64,000 nt of DNA from Conchocele bisecta. Taxonomy: Eukaryota; Mollusca; Bivalvia; Lucinida; Thyasiridae. The first letter of the stretch is position 1, and every line of letters begins with the position of its first letter. This document shows positions 1-11,012 of the stretch, in pieces. Both the position numbers and the translations under genes were made by a program. The DNA lies in NCBI GenBank assembly GCA_029237695.1, contig CM055274.1, forward strand, positions 21,379,505-21,443,504. The letters are read 5' to 3'. The notes beneath the pieces are model-generated. The model worked only from the letters and a program-made list of their open reading frames with translations. It did not search any database and had not been told where the DNA came from.

Positions 1-392
1 ATTAACCAATCAGTGGATCAATGGGTGAATCAAGCAATCAATGGATCAATGGGTGAATCAAGCAATCAGTGGATCAATGGGTGAATCAACCAATCAGTGG
101 ATCAATAGGTGAATCAAGCAATAAGTGAATCAATGGGTGAATCAAGCAATCAATGGATCAATGGGTGAATTAACCAATCAGTGGATCAATGGGTGAATCA
201 AGCAATTGGGGGATCAATGGGTGAATCAAGTAATCAGTGGATCAATGGGTGAATCAAGCGATCAGTGGATCAATAGGTGAATTAACCAATCAGTGGATCA
301 ATGGGTGAATCAAGCAATCAGTGAATCAGCCAACATGTGAATCATTCAGTGAATCAACGAATCAGTGAATCAATGAGTGAACCAATTAATGA
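1..392. repeat. 28-bp minisatellite, about 13 copies
   Basis: The unit is close to AATCAAGCAATCAGTGG followed by ATCAATGGGTG, 28 bp, with point variants between copies. It runs from the window edge to within about 11 bp of the splice acceptor at 402-403, so it forms almost the whole visible intron end. The left limit is unknown. Confidence 0.9.
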
Positions 393-403
393 ATTGATTT
401 CAG

Positions 404-555
404 CTGGCGTGGATGCATGGATCGGCCTGAATGACATAGACGATGAGAACTTGTTCCAGTGGGCGGCGGCCGGGGAGGTGAAATACACAAACTGGAACCT
501 CAATCAGCCGCGGCACACTGTCAATGCCAACGAGGACTGTGTGATCATGACCACG
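404..555 (+). CDS. Exon: CTLD-1 central part (first exon visible)
   Basis: Begins after the acceptor gatttcag and is entered in phase 1 (codon shared with an exon left of the window). It encodes GVDAWIGLNDIDDENLFQW, then YTNWNLNQPR and NEDCVIMTT. These are the WIGLND core, the long-loop region and the NW strand of a C-type lectin fold. The calcium-site triplet is QPR, not EPN or QPD, so ordinary mannose or galactose binding is doubtful. The donor is ACG|gtggtg, ending in phase 0; an alternative 3 bases downstream would add one Val without changing frame. The first half of this CTLD lies outside the window. Confidence 0.88.
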
Positions 556-689
556 GTGGTGTGTTTCCTTTCTCACAATTAACCCTACACCCCCAAGTAG
601 CTGACATGGACAGTGATTCAGATAAGTTTTGTGTCTAAAGAGTATTATACCCCCAGATTTCAACTTCAATGTGTATTTTATGTTTACAA

Positions 690-882
690 ATGTATTATTT
701 GATGATTAAAAGTATGCAGAAATATTATACTGAATTTATTACATGATCACAGCCAATGCTGTGATAATGTAATAAATTCAGTATAATAAAAAATAATAAA
801 TTTATCCTTAAATTGAAAATTTCTCCCGCAAAGTATATTTTGCTCGATAAGTATACTTTGCAATGTTGGTGAAATAGGCGAC
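690..882. mobile_element. MITE family A, right part (copy A1)
   Basis: Contains the central ~60-bp palindrome (TACTGAATTTATTACAT... and its complement) and the right end with AGTATACTTTGCAATGTTGG and TGAAATAGGCGAC. The left end is missing. Family A elements are ~305 bp, with outer inverted repeats GTAGCCGATTTCATCAA...TTGATGAAATCGGCTAC. Confidence 0.8.
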
Positions 883-883
883 A

Positions 884-1050
884 GGTCAGGTTATTATGAT
901 TTCAGGGCTGAATAGATTTTTTTTTTAATGTAAATATTCCATTCTGATTTTGCGATTTTCCCCCCAATGCAGCAGGTTGAATACGGGATTGAACCCGTTG
1001 GCCCGGCCTTAAATGACCTTAGCTGTTGATAGGCTGTTAAACACAAACAA
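884..1050 (+). repeat. Dispersed SINE-like repeat R, 3' part
   Basis: The element reads GGTCAGGTTATT..., TTTCAGGGCTGAATA, CAGCAGGTTGAATACGGGA, then TGACCTTAGCTGTTGATAGG and TGTTAAACAC. The same ~400-bp consensus recurs at about 8.4, 26.6, 28.7, 32.2, 34.3, 37.3, 39.8 and 58.3 kb. Its tail core is shared with the tRNA-headed SINE in this window. MITE A1 lies at its CAGGTCAGG position. Confidence 0.7.
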
Positions 1051-1054
1051 ACAA

Positions 1055-1480
1055 TATATCTTTGAAACCGCTTCGCCAATTCACTTGAAACATGTGTATT
1101 TAGCATCATCTATATTTTCATTCTATGCCCAACCCGTGCGGCCCCTGTGCCCAATGCCAAGGTCAAATTATGTTGAAATTTACCTTAAAGTTATTTTTGG
1201 ATGTAGGTTAAAGTTTTTAAGAACACTAAATCTCTAAAACCGCTTCGACAATTCACTCGAAACTTCACATGGGTGGTTATCATGATCCATGTTGTCATTC
1301 TACGCCCCACCCGTGCGGCCCATATGCCCAAGGTCAAGTTTTCTTTTTATTTTGGTTAACGTTTTTAAGAATGCTATTTCTCCGAAACCACTTCGCCAAT
1401 TCACTTGAAACTTCACTTGTGTGTTTATCATCATCCATATTTTCATATAATCGATAGTATGTGTACGGGTTAAAGCTTTT
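1055..1480. repeat. Degenerate tandem repeat with ~170-bp period
   Basis: Three diverged units contain 'CCGCTTCG.CAATTCACT.GAAAC', '(A/C)CCCGTGCGGCCC' and 'CCAAGGTCAA'. Related units recur at 9550-9740. Only noncoding repeat is visible between exons 1 and 2. Confidence 0.6.
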
Positions 1481-1735
1481 TTCATTAAATGTTTTTTTAA
1501 TACTATCAAATGCTTCGGCGAGCGCAACATGTGGGCCATCTAGTTGATGGAATATACTTACAGAAACTGTGGATATTGTTTTATGAATGACGTCGTAAGA
1601 TGACAAAATGTGATCATAGCAAATGCGGAATAGAAGTCTGAAAATTTCATCAGCTTTCGACGTCATTTACGGACAATATCTTAAATTTTGTAAATGTTCT
1701 TATGTACAAGATCACATAGCGTGTCTCATTTATAG

Positions 1736-1838
1736 ACTGGCGGATGGCAGGATGAAGACTGTGACACGCCCCACCAGTATATGTGCCAGATGGACAAGCA
1801 GCCATCACTGATGCCCAGTCCCACACCCGATGTTTCAG
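1736..1838 (+). CDS. Exon: CTLD-1 C-terminal end and linker
   Basis: Phase 0 in, phase 1 out (TCA G|gtcggt). Encodes TGGWQDEDCDTPHQYMCQMD and then a Pro/Ser linker KQPSLMPSPTPDVS. The WQDEDC...YMC segment supplies the last two conserved cysteines of CTLD-1; the usual WND is WQD. The acceptor (catttatag) sits directly after a copy of the palindromic repeat L, whose end reads GCGTGTCTCAT, so repeat sequence forms the upstream part of the 3' splice region. Confidence 0.9.
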
Positions 1839-2149
1839 GTCGGTTCAACCAATCATTATGCCCCCTATGCGATGGAATAATGCGTTGCTCTTGAGGTTCC
1901 GTACGTCTGTACGACCATCCGTCCGTGTACATTTACGTCAACAAGTTTGTAAGAGTTTCTCCAACATGTAATATATTCAATATTATGCGGAGGATTGCTT
2001 TGATACTTGGACACTTGAATCACCTGAACTTTTGTTACACACTTGCGCCACACTTAATATGACCTTGACCTTCGTTACCTTCGAAATGTCGCTGACACAC
2101 TTGGCCATATTGTTAATGTCAAAAAGTTTGTAAGAGTTTCTCCAGTTAC

Positions 2150-2520
2150 AGTCCAATAATTCCAGCACAAAAATATTTACACAATTCCCTAACATTTGAT
2201 TGGTCCGTTGCAAGTCTCCGTCCAAAATTTATATCCCAGTAAACTCCATGCCAAACTACTTTCCGTAACCGTCAGGCGCAGTTAAAATAATTCTTAAGAA
2301 AACGGAAAATAAACACATTTTCTTGTTGAATTTATTTAAAATGCTGAAATTATAACGAATGAATGGCCTTTTTGTGGAATTTATCGGGGATATAAACTTG
2401 GAAAAGTCGCGGGAATACTGGACGAGGCCTTAAAAATTCACAATTTTCGAAAATATTTTTTTTTATTTTTTTTTTTTTCTTCATCCAGTATTCCCGCGAC
2501 TTTTCCAAGTTTATACTGCC
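2150..2520. mobile_element. MITE family H (copy H1)
   Basis: Contains TTCCAGCACAAAAATATTTA, TATATCCCAGTAAACTCC, then CTTGGAAAAGTCGCGGGAAT and its inverted complement, ending in a hairpin. Other copies lie at about 11587, 18545, 29388, 30950 and 54386. Confidence 0.75.
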
Positions 2521-3075
2521 ACGGGGGCATATCTATGTTTTACAAACATAATGTCTAGTTTCTATTTGTGTTTCATTCCTTGTATATTCAGGATACACCA
2601 TTTGGCTAATGCACTATTCCGAGTGTTTTGGCTTCTGGCATAAATATACCGGGACTAGTTTTGTTTTAATGGGAAAGTGAGACATAGCAGGCACAATTCC
2701 GAGAGGCGTCACCGTAATTGGCGTCAAATATTTTTACGTCCAAATATTTAATATCTCTTGATTCATTACCAAACTTCACCAATGCTTCCTAACATTGATG
2801 GCTATACACCCAGTGTCATTTGGGGGATCTTGACCTAGGTGGCCTTGACCTTCATGGCACAAGTCAGTAATTTGGCTTAGTATATGCATACTTTCGTTTG
2901 CCATTGAAACACAATGGAACGCAAGCCGTCAATATTTTTCCACTTTGACATCTCGTGAGTTCATATTGGTCAGTGCCGGAACTACGTTTCACTTCGTAAA
3001 ATACTTCCTTATACATCATCACATATACATTATATGTCCAGGGCTCCAGACAAGTAATTGTATCCCCCGGACTCT
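2521..3075. other. Intron sequence without a recognised feature
   Basis: AT-rich sequence with only short low-complexity stretches and scattered TGACCTTCATGGC-like repeat fragments. No coding signal was seen on either strand. Confidence 0.4.
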
Positions 3076-3780
3076 GTCGGGGGATACTATGGATTTGACA
3101 GCGCGCCGCGTCCGCGTCCGCGTCCGCGTCCGCATCCGCCGCAGACACTTCTTGTCCGGAGCATAACTCGAACACCCTTTGGAATATTTTCATGAAACTT
3201 CACACATGCATAGACCACGACCCGAAGGTGTGTCGCGCACAAGAAATGACAACTCTTGCATAGCTAATTTTTTAGTTATCTCCCTTTTTTGTTTCTCGCA
3301 CTGATTTCGTGTCCGGAGCATAACTCCACCACCCTTTCGAATATTTTCATGAAACTTCACACATGCATAGACACGACCCGAAGGTGTGTCGCGCACAAGA
3401 ATGACAACTCTTGCATAGCTAATTTTTAAGTTATCTCCCTTTTTTGTTTCGCGCACTGATTGACCATAACTCGACCACCCTTTGGAATATTTTTATGAAA
3501 CTTAACACATTCAATTAGACCACGAACCGAAGGTGTGTCGTGCACAAGAATGACAACTCTTGCATAGCTAATTTTTGAGTTATCTCCCTTTTTTGTTTTC
3601 GCTCACTGATTTCCTGTCCGGAGCATAACTCGACCACCCTTTGGAATATTTTCATGAAACTTCACACATGCATAGACCACGACCCGGAGGTGTGTCGCGC
3701 ACAAGAATGACAACTCTTGCGTAGCTAATTTTTCAGTTATCTCCCTTTTTTGTTTTGCACACTCTACAAACTGGACAATA
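3076..3780. repeat. (CGTCCG)n tract followed by ~150-bp tandem repeat (4 units)
   Basis: A CGTCCG hexamer run (about 3108-3136) leads into four units that each begin near TGTCCGGAGCATAACTCGA and contain ACTTCACACATGCATAGAC, CGAAGGTGTGTCGCGCAC and GTTATCTCCCTTTTTTGTTT. Unit starts near 3153, 3310, 3464 and 3614 give a period of about 150-157 bp. The same unit flanks the 168-bp array at 4735 and 6020-6310. Confidence 0.8.
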
Positions 3781-4019
3781 ATGCATGAAGACCTGTTTTC
3801 TCGTCTGCTCTGTATACCTTTTCTCGTGTGCTCTGTACACCTTACTGTAGAGAGAACAATAGAAACTGGGAGAACCATGTGCTAAGCATGGGCTAGCATG
3901 TGCAGATGTCCACTGCTTGACCACTGCTGACCAGGTAATTTATACAGGTAAATCACTACATTGGGTACTGTGTTGAAAATATTGTGGCATTATGTGGACC
4001 TCTGCAGATATATGTAGAT

Positions 4020-4270
4020 AAATAGGACTATTAAAAAAAAATCTGGTCTCCAATAGCAAGCATTATTATTTTTAAACTTTTTTTTATTTTATTTTTTTTT
4101 TTTTCATTATTTTTTTTCATTTTTTTTTTCAAATTATTTTTCAATTTGACTGGAAAAAAAATCTGGGCTCCAGTAGCAAGCATTATTATTTTTAAACTTT
4201 TTTTCCATTTTTTTTTTTTCATTTTTTTTTTTCATTTTTTTTTTCAAATTATTTTTCAATTTTTGTCCAG
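4020..4270. repeat. Two A/T-rich low-complexity repeats
   Basis: Two near-copies of AATCTGG.CTCCA.TAGCAAGCATTATT, each followed by long T-rich runs. A third, partial copy lies near 4465-4515. Noncoding. Confidence 0.6.
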
Positions 4271-4555
4271 TAGCATAAGGTCGTAAGTGCTATATACAGA
4301 CTATTCACCTGTGCATGTACTAGCATGTGCAACTGACCACTGACCACTTACAGGTAATTTATACAGGTAAATGATTATATTACATTTCCGTAAACTGTGT
4401 TGAAAATATTGTGGCATTATGTGGACCTGTGCAGATATATGTAGATAAATATAGGACTATTCAAAAAAATTCTGGGCTACAGTAGCAAGCATTATTATTT
4501 TTAATTTTTAAACTTTTTTTCCATTTTCCAAGGTCGTAAGTGCTATTACCAGACT

Positions 4556-4645
4556 ATTATCATATAATAAAACAATTATTGACTAGTGAGCCATAGAATA
4601 TAATCTGATATTCTATGGTTCACTAGTCAATAATTGTATAATATG
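4556..4645. mobile_element. Short palindrome (MITE-like hairpin)
   Basis: ACAATTATTGACTAGTGAGC is followed by its inverted complement around an AT-rich loop. No other copy was noticed in the window. Confidence 0.55.
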
Positions 4646-4795
4646 TTCGGGCCAGTGAAAATTAAAATTGCTTTCGGGCCCAGGCTCGAGGTCAAGGCGG
4701 GACAAGGCGAGGCATCTGATCCGCGGAATTCTTGTTTACTTATCTCCCTTTGTTGTTTCGTGCTCTGATTTTGTATCCAGAGCATAACTCGAACA

Positions 4796-5935
4796 CATAT
4801 ACGCATTGCTCTCTAATGGTCCTCTACCACCCTGTGCCAAATCCACGTTCGTTCTGCCCCCGTGAAGCCCAGGGTCAAGGTCACATACTTAGTGCTTCAA
4901 AAACATTAACGCTTGGGTAAATATCTTATACTTTCTGTTTTCTTTCATGGATCATGGATCATCTTCATATTTCATATACGCATTGCTCTAATGGTCCTCT
5001 ACCGCCCTGTGCCAAATCCACGTTTTTCGTCCTGCCCCACCAATCCCAGGTCAAGGTCACATACTTGGTGCTTCAAAAACTTTAACGCTCAGGTAAATAT
5101 CTTATATTTTTCCATTCCATTCACGGATCAACTTCATATTTCATATACGCGTTGCTCTAATGGTCGTCTACCGCCCTGTGCCAAATCCACGTTTCGTCCT
5201 GCCCCCGCCAAACCCAGGGTCAAGGTCACATACTTAGTGCTTCAAAAACTTTAACGCTCAGGTAAATATCTTATAATTTTTATTTCCATTCACGGATCAA
5301 CTTCATATTTCATATACGCGTTGCTCTAATGGTCGTCTACCGCCCTGTGCCAAATCCACGTTCGTCCTGCCACCGCCAAGCCCAGGGTCAAGGTCACATA
5401 CTTAGTGCTTCAAAAACTTTAACGCTCGGGTAAATATCTTATAAATTTCTGTTTTCTTTCATGGATCATCTTCATATCATACGCATTGCTCTAATGGTCC
5501 TCTACCGCCCTGTGCCAAATCCACGTTCGTCCTGCCCCCGCCAATCCCAGGGTCAAGGTCACATACTTGGTGCTTCAAAAACCTTAATGCTCAGGTAAAT
5601 ATCTTATAATTTTTCTTTCCATTCACGGATCAACTTCATATTTCATATATGCGTTGCTCTAATGGTCCTCTACCGCCCTGTGCCAAATCCACGTTCGTCC
5701 CGCCCCCGCCAAGCCCAGGGTTAACATCATATACTTAGTGCTTCAAAAACTTTAAGCTCAGGTAAATATCTTACCTTCTGTTTTCTTTCACGATCAGCTT
5801 CATATTTCATATATGCATTGAACTAATGGTCCTCTACCGCCCTGTGCCAAATCCACGTTTGCCTGCCCCCGCCAAGCCCAGGGTCAAGGTCACATACTTG
5901 GTGCTTCAAAAACTTTAACGCTCAGGTAAAAGAAA
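4796..5935. repeat. ~168-bp tandem array, 7 units, carrying TCAAGGTCA sites
   Basis: Seven units share GCATTGCTCTAATGGTCCTC, GCCCTGTGCCAAATCCACG and AGGGTCAAGGTCACATACTT. The period is about 165-176 bp. Six units keep a perfect TCAAGGTCA (4875, 5051, 5220, 5388, 5553, 5884); one near 5718 is mutated. The array is flanked on both sides by the ~150-bp repeat family, as if expanded inside it. Confidence 0.85.
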
Positions 5936-6383
5936 ATTTTGACTTGCAATTTGGCCTCATTTATTATCAAAGCGATATGTGGGACATCCGTGTTCTATGA
6001 ACACATTTTCTAGTTTATTAAACTTCACACATGCATAGAAGACGACCCAAAGGTGTGTCGCACGTAAGAATGACAACTCTTGCGTCGTTAATTTCTTAGT
6101 TTATCTCCCGTTGTTGTTTCGTGCACTGATTTCGTGTCTGGAGCATAACTCGAACACCCTTTGGAATATTTTCATGAAACTTCACACATGCATAGACCAC
6201 GACCCTAAAGGTGTGTCCCGCAAGAATGACAACTCTTGCATCACTAATTCTTTAGTTATCTCCCTTTGTTTTTCCGTCACTGATTTTGTCTCCGGAGCAT
6301 AACTCGAACACCCTTTTTTCAAACTACTTGTGTATCTGGGGAGGGGGATACACATGCGCTTGTCGACAAGCGTCCATTTCTAG

Positions 6384-6768
6384 TTAGTAATTCAGTATTG
6401 TCACTCCATCATTTCTGAAGCAATTGGGCATTTCAAAATTTTAATTGGGTAAAATAAAATCACAATACTGATTCACATCAACAGACAGCAATTATTGAAT
6501 AGTTTGCTTCGAAATGAAAACATGTCCTGGCATTTCATTAGAATTGTCTCCTTCGAGACAATTCTAATGAAATACCAAGATGTATTTTCATGAAAAATAA
6601 TAAAAATATGCTACATTTGTGGTCTGTTTAATGATTTCTGCAGCATGATAAAGGTACCATAAACATTTTATTGCTTTTTGATACTCGCTATTTCTGATTT
6701 CAATTGGGTTTTTTGCAATTTTAATTGGGTATTTAAGTAAATACGCAGCTTATCTGGCGCTCTGTAAG
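6384..6768. mobile_element. hAT-like MITE family I (copy I1)
   Basis: Contains the hairpin TCATTAGAATTGTCTCC...GGAGACAATTCTAATGA and ends near CAGCTTATCTGGCGCTCTG. The left terminal repeat is eroded. Related intact copies have TIR CAGRGCTCCAGATAAG. Confidence 0.7.
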
Positions 6769-6962
6769 TCACATCACATATAAATTTAGAATGATTTATG
6801 TATATAATAATTAGGTTATTTGATTTGTATGTGGATGAATTCCACTCGTTCCGCCACGCAACAAATATTGTGATCCTAAAGTAGCTCAATATCGCACACT
6901 GCGGAACGTTGACATATATTCAAATACAAATCAGATAGCCTATAAATATCGCTACCTTGCAG

Positions 6963-7089
6963 GATGTCCCCACGGCTGGGACGGGTATCGGTGGTCCTGC
7001 TATCTGTTTGCCGACGCCCTCCGCACTCACTGGTCAGCTGACGAGACATGCCACTCCCTGGGCAGCGTACTGGTTCATATAGATGATAG
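6963..7089 (+). CDS. Exon: CTLD-2 N-terminal part
   Basis: Acceptor taccttgcag; phase 1 in, phase 2 out (GAT AG|gtacac). Encodes CPHGWDGYRWSCYLFAD, then THWSADETCHSLGSVLVHID. This is the opening CxxGW...CY...W..A...C pattern of a CTLD, including the extra N-terminal disulphide of the long form. A family C MITE begins only about 20 bp after the donor, so little unique intron remains. Confidence 0.92.
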
Positions 7090-7108
7090 GTACACCACTT
7101 ACGATATT

Positions 7109-7340
7109 GGGGCTCGTTTCACTAAACTTTGTACGACTAAAATGTTTGTAAGTGCACAATTATGATAGTCTGTAGATTTAACATTAACAATGTTTTCTTG
7201 TAAACAATTATTGGATGTACATTTATTGAGCATAGGCTGCATATGCAGCCTTTGCTCAATAAATGTAAATCCATTAATTGAAATTTCTAGACGATCCTAA
7301 ATTTGCACTTACAAACATTTTAGTCGTAGTAGTTTAGCAT
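7109..7340. mobile_element. MITE family C (copy C1)
   Basis: Left end GGGGCTCGTTTCACTAAAC, internal AATAAATGTAAATCC inverted pair, and right end ATTTTAGTCGTAGTAGTTTA degraded. Better copies lie at 10438, 46561 and 58819. Confidence 0.75.
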
Positions 7341-7389
7341 TTAAATTGGAATGATAAAATCATGTTGTTGTTTTTGTTGTTGTTGTTTT

Positions 7390-8100
7390 TTTTTAACTTT
7401 ACATCAGGTAAAATAATCTAGCTAGGTCGAAGACTCCAACCTCGGACAGCTTGCACATGAAACCAACATTCTACCTTTAGGATTGTGAGTAACGTTTTGT
7501 CGTGTCGCTAACCGGGTATAAATCTAAAAATAGATGCTGATACTGATTTTACACACACCGCCGATATTGCCAATATATTGTAAATTTACTTCGCTATTAA
7601 AAATAAATTATTTTAAATTATAATAGGTTGACTGTTTATAAAACATTTTTATAAAATATACCAAAAGGAGATTGAATAAGTGTAAACAAATCCTAATTTA
7701 TCATAAAACTGTCGAAATTCTAGCCATCGGCTAATCATGACGATGAAGACACACCGAATCAATTTTCTTTTGCTTATTTTTTCTTCATAAGCTTAATAAT
7801 CCAGAGCAAATTATAAAGAATATTGAAATAAAATAATGTAAATTTAACCATTTACACCTTTTTGTCACTGTAAACAACGAAAAGATATATAATTAATGAA
7901 TATTCAGCCTAACAAACAGAAAGATCAAAACAAGAAAATCAGTTCCGCTAACGATCGGAATTACTCGTTTATCTACCAACTCTACCGAATGCACGAAGGT
8001 ACATTTTCGCATGGCGTGTCTCGCATGTGGGCGGACTTGGTTGGGAGCATGTGAAGTGTAAATTTAACAATGGGATTCACACTTTTTATGGAATCTCTAC
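7390..8100. other. Intron sequence without a recognised feature
   Basis: AT-rich and noncoding. Near 7990-8030 a fragment of repeat L (GCATGGCGTGTCTC) and the start of repeat R can be recognised; otherwise nothing. Confidence 0.4.
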
Positions 8101-8106
8101 ATCCCT

Positions 8107-8415
8107 GTAGCCGATTTCATCAACATTGCAAAGTATACTTTAGTAGCAAAGTATACTTTGAGGGAGAAATTTTCAATTTTATGATAAATTTATTAATTTT
8201 TATTATACTGAATTTATTACATTATCACAGCCAATTTGGCTGTGATAATGTAATAAATTCAGTATAATAATTCTGCATACTTTTAATCATGAAATATATG
8301 CATTTGTTAGTTATATATGAAATCATGCATTTCAGGAAAAATAAATGATTACTCCCTCAAAGTATACTTTGCTAGTAAGTAAAGTATACTTTGCAATGTT
8401 GATGAAATAGGTTAC
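8107..8415. mobile_element. MITE family A (copy A2), complete
   Basis: Bounded by GTAGCCGATTTCATCAACAT and its inverted counterpart ...ATGTTGATGAAATAGGTTAC, with inner repeats AAAGTATACTTTGAGGGAG and a central ~65-bp palindrome. It is inserted in repeat R between CATCCCT and TGGTTTAGCC. Confidence 0.88.
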
Positions 8416-8632
8416 TGGTTTAGCCGTCGGGTATAATTTTGGCTTTATGGTACATAGTTGAATCTGGTTATACTCGTTGTAAAAGTAGTAAGATTAATAC
8501 TAATCCTATTACTTTTAGGGAGTCAGCTATGTGACTCTGGTGTGGTGACGAACTGGCACCAGATGAGGTTATTCTAATTTTAGGGCTGACTATATATTTG
8601 TTTATGTAAATATTACCTTAACTGTTGAACTA

Positions 8633-8775
8633 GAATTAACCCGTTCAAAGCCACTGGCCTGTATAGTGGTATTGGCAAAACGTGTAGGTCCAGATGAGCC
8701 GGCTCATGACGAGCCGTCTCATGAGGATCTACACTTTTTGCAGGTGATTTTCATATTTTTGAGAACAAAAACACC
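8633..8775. mobile_element. MITE family P fragment
   Basis: Starts TTAACCCGTTCAAAGCC and carries the palindrome GATGAGCCGGCTCATGACGA / GCCGTCTCATGAGGATC. It is related to the paired elements at 56523-56972. Confidence 0.6.
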
Positions 8776-8936
8776 CCCTTTTCATAAATGGACTAATCTG
8801 AATATCATTTTGTGACTATTTTATTGGCCCGGAAATTAACATGTAAAAATCCATTCCAGTTACTTAAGTTATTAAACACCATTAAATAAATAGAAATGAA
8901 ATAAATACACTGATGGAATGTGTTTGAATGAGACCC

Positions 8937-10186
8937 GTAGTCGATTTCATCAAAATTGCAAAGTATACTTTTCTAGAAAAATATACTTTGAGGGAGAAAT
9001 TTTCAATTTAAGGATAAATTTATTAGTTTTTAGCCAGGTTTTTTAAAAAAAAAATCCAGGCTATTGGATTGGCGAAAGCCGGGCGGGCGGGCGGGCGGGC
9101 GGGCGGCGGGCGTCCACAATCAATGTTAAGTTCTCGTGTTTGAGTCCATTTCTTTGTTACTGTACCACCTCGGACCACCAAACTTTCACAGCTTCATAAT
9201 CAAGGGGTGCCCACCACATATCACTATCCAACATGTTACTTTTTTTTTAACTTGACCCATTTTTTCCGCGCAGTCGACTTAGCCATTTTCAATGTTAAGT
9301 TTTCGCGTTTACAATGTTAAGTTTTCGTGTTTAAGTCCATTTCTTTGGTACTGTACCACCTAGGACCACAAAACTTTCACAGCTTCATAACCAAGGGGTG
9401 CCTACCACATACAACTATCCAACATGTGACCATTTTTTTACCTTCACCTATTATTTCTACGTAATTGACTTAGCCATTTTCAACGTTAACTTTTTAACGT
9501 ACGTCTGGTTAAATTTTTTGGTTAAAACTTTTTCGTTATACTATATCTCTGCAACTGCTTCGCCCATTACCTTGAAACTTCACATGGGTGTTTATCATCG
9601 TCCATATTTTCATTCTAACCCCCAACCGTGTGGCCCCTGTGCGCAATGTCAAGGTCAAATTACTTTGAATTTATTTGTTAAAGTTTTTTCGTGTACTATA
9701 TCTCTGCAACTGCTTCACCCATTACCTTGACACTTCACATGGGTGTTTATCATCATTGTCGCACCCGCTTGCGGAAAGCGCGATATCGTCAGCATTTTGG
9801 CATCCGTCCGTCCATCCGTACGTCCGTGTGTCCGGTTAAAGTTTTTCGTTAAAGTTTTTCCATCTACTATATCTATTTTTTTAGTGTCCATGCCTCGCCA
9901 CAAGGCACGACATGCAGGCCACGGCCATCTAGTCTACAAAAAGTGGGTATAATTATGTTATCCAAGTGTCCATGCTTGGAAAAAACCTGGCCTTCGTGGC
10001 TTTGCCTCGTTTCTTGTTATTATACTGAATTTATTACATTATCACAGCCAAAATGGCTGTGATAATGTAATAAATTCAGTATAATAATTTTGCATACATT
10101 TAATCATCAAATATGTGCAGTCGTTAGTTCTACAAAGTATACTTTGCTAGATAAGTATACTTTGCAATTTTGATGAAATCGGCTAC
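8937..10186. mobile_element. MITE family A (copy A3) split by a ~985-bp insertion
   Basis: The left half (8937-9031) ends in TATTAGTTTT and the right half resumes at about 10017 with TATTATACTGAATTTATTAC. Joined, they match intact copies of family A. The intervening DNA is the separate repeat listed next. Confidence 0.85.
9032..10016. mobile_element. Repeat nested in MITE A3, with GGGC run
   Basis: Ends in GCCAGGTTTTTT on the left and AAAAAACCTGGC near the right, followed by a short CCTTCGTGGC tail. Inside are a (GGGC)n run at 9084-9111, two ~185-bp units ending TCGTGTTTAAGTCCATTTC, two units like those at 1055-1480, and CGTCCGTCCATCCG. It looks like a non-autonomous element made of several bivalve-type repeats. 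Superfamily unknown. Confidence 0.6.
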
Positions 10187-10194
10187 AGGAGCTA

Positions 10195-10380
10195 GACTGG
10201 CGATAAATACCGTAATCCATTTGATGGTTCCCCAGTCACAGTCACGAATGTACCATGACTGGAGAAATCGGCCTTATGGAATTTGCGGTCAGTGTAGTGC
10301 CAGATCAGCCTGCGCACATGAGCAGTCTGATCAGGGTTTGCACTGTTCCAATTCGCCATTCAGTCGATGAATCATCCATC
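10195..10380. mobile_element. MITE family K fragment
   Basis: Contains CATGACTGGAGAAATCGGCC and CCAGATCAGCCTGCGCAC... TGATCAGG, typical of the inverted repeat K seen in full at 27056-27296. Confidence 0.55.
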
Positions 10381-10437
10381 TTGATATGTCACACATAGCA
10401 TTTATCCTTATAAAACGACATGAATGTGATAGCTTCT

Positions 10438-10718
10438 GGGGCCCGTTTCACTAAACTTCATACGACTAAAATGTTCGCAAGTGCAAAATTATGATAGTCT
10501 GTAAATTTCACATTAACAGTGTTTTCTTGTTAACAATTATTGGATTTACATTTATTGAGCATATGCAGCCTATGGTCAATAAATGTAAATCCAATAATTG
10601 CAGATGCAGCCTGTGCTCAATAAATTGTATTCCATCAATTTAAATTTCCAGATGATCCTAAATTTGCACTAAATTTATCAAACATTTTAGTCATACAAAG
10701 TTTACTGAAATGGGCCCC
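10438..10718. mobile_element. MITE family C (copy C2)
   Basis: GGGGCCCGTTTCACTAAACT on the left and AGTTTACTGAAATGGGCCCC on the right. An extra ATAAATGTAAATCC hairpin is duplicated inside. Flanked by TGACTGGAGAAAT-type repeat K fragments. Confidence 0.85.
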
Positions 10719-10807
10719 CAGAGCTAGACTCGCCACAAATGCCATAAGCCCCATTTCTCCAGTCACAGCCACACATTAAGAATCAACTTCTTTCTGCAGG
10801 TATGGTA

Positions 10808-11002
10808 TGGGTGGGTAGTGGCCTATAGGGGGTTAGAACACCTGACTTCCAATCCGAAGGTTGTGGGTTCAAATTTCGCATATGGCATCAAAAAAATACT
10901 TTCATAGTATTTCCATCCCACTTGTCTGTCGAATGAGACTTTAAACTGTAGTTCCGTCTCTATATGACCTTAGCTGTTGCTGGGACGTTAAACCCATTCA
11001 CT
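10808..11002 (+). mobile_element. tRNA-headed SINE (copy S1) ending at an exon
   Basis: A tRNA-like head has an A-box-like TGGCCTATAGGGGG and B-box-like GGTTGTGGGTTCAAAT. Then come TATTTCCATCCCACTTGTCT, GTCTCTATATGACCTTAGCT and GACGTTAAACCCATTCAC. The element is in gene orientation and stops about 10 bases before the acceptor of the exon at 11013. Confidence 0.8.
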
Positions 11003-11012
11003 TTTGCTGCAG

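Noticed and set aside
1..392. CRISPR-like regular repeat array
   Set aside because: Units are directly contiguous with no spacers, in a spliced eukaryotic gene; it is a minisatellite.
10815..10890. Possible tRNA gene
   Set aside because: Box-A and box-B-like sequences are present, but the cloverleaf is not intact and the unit continues into a SINE body repeated at 15183, 26907 and 41304.
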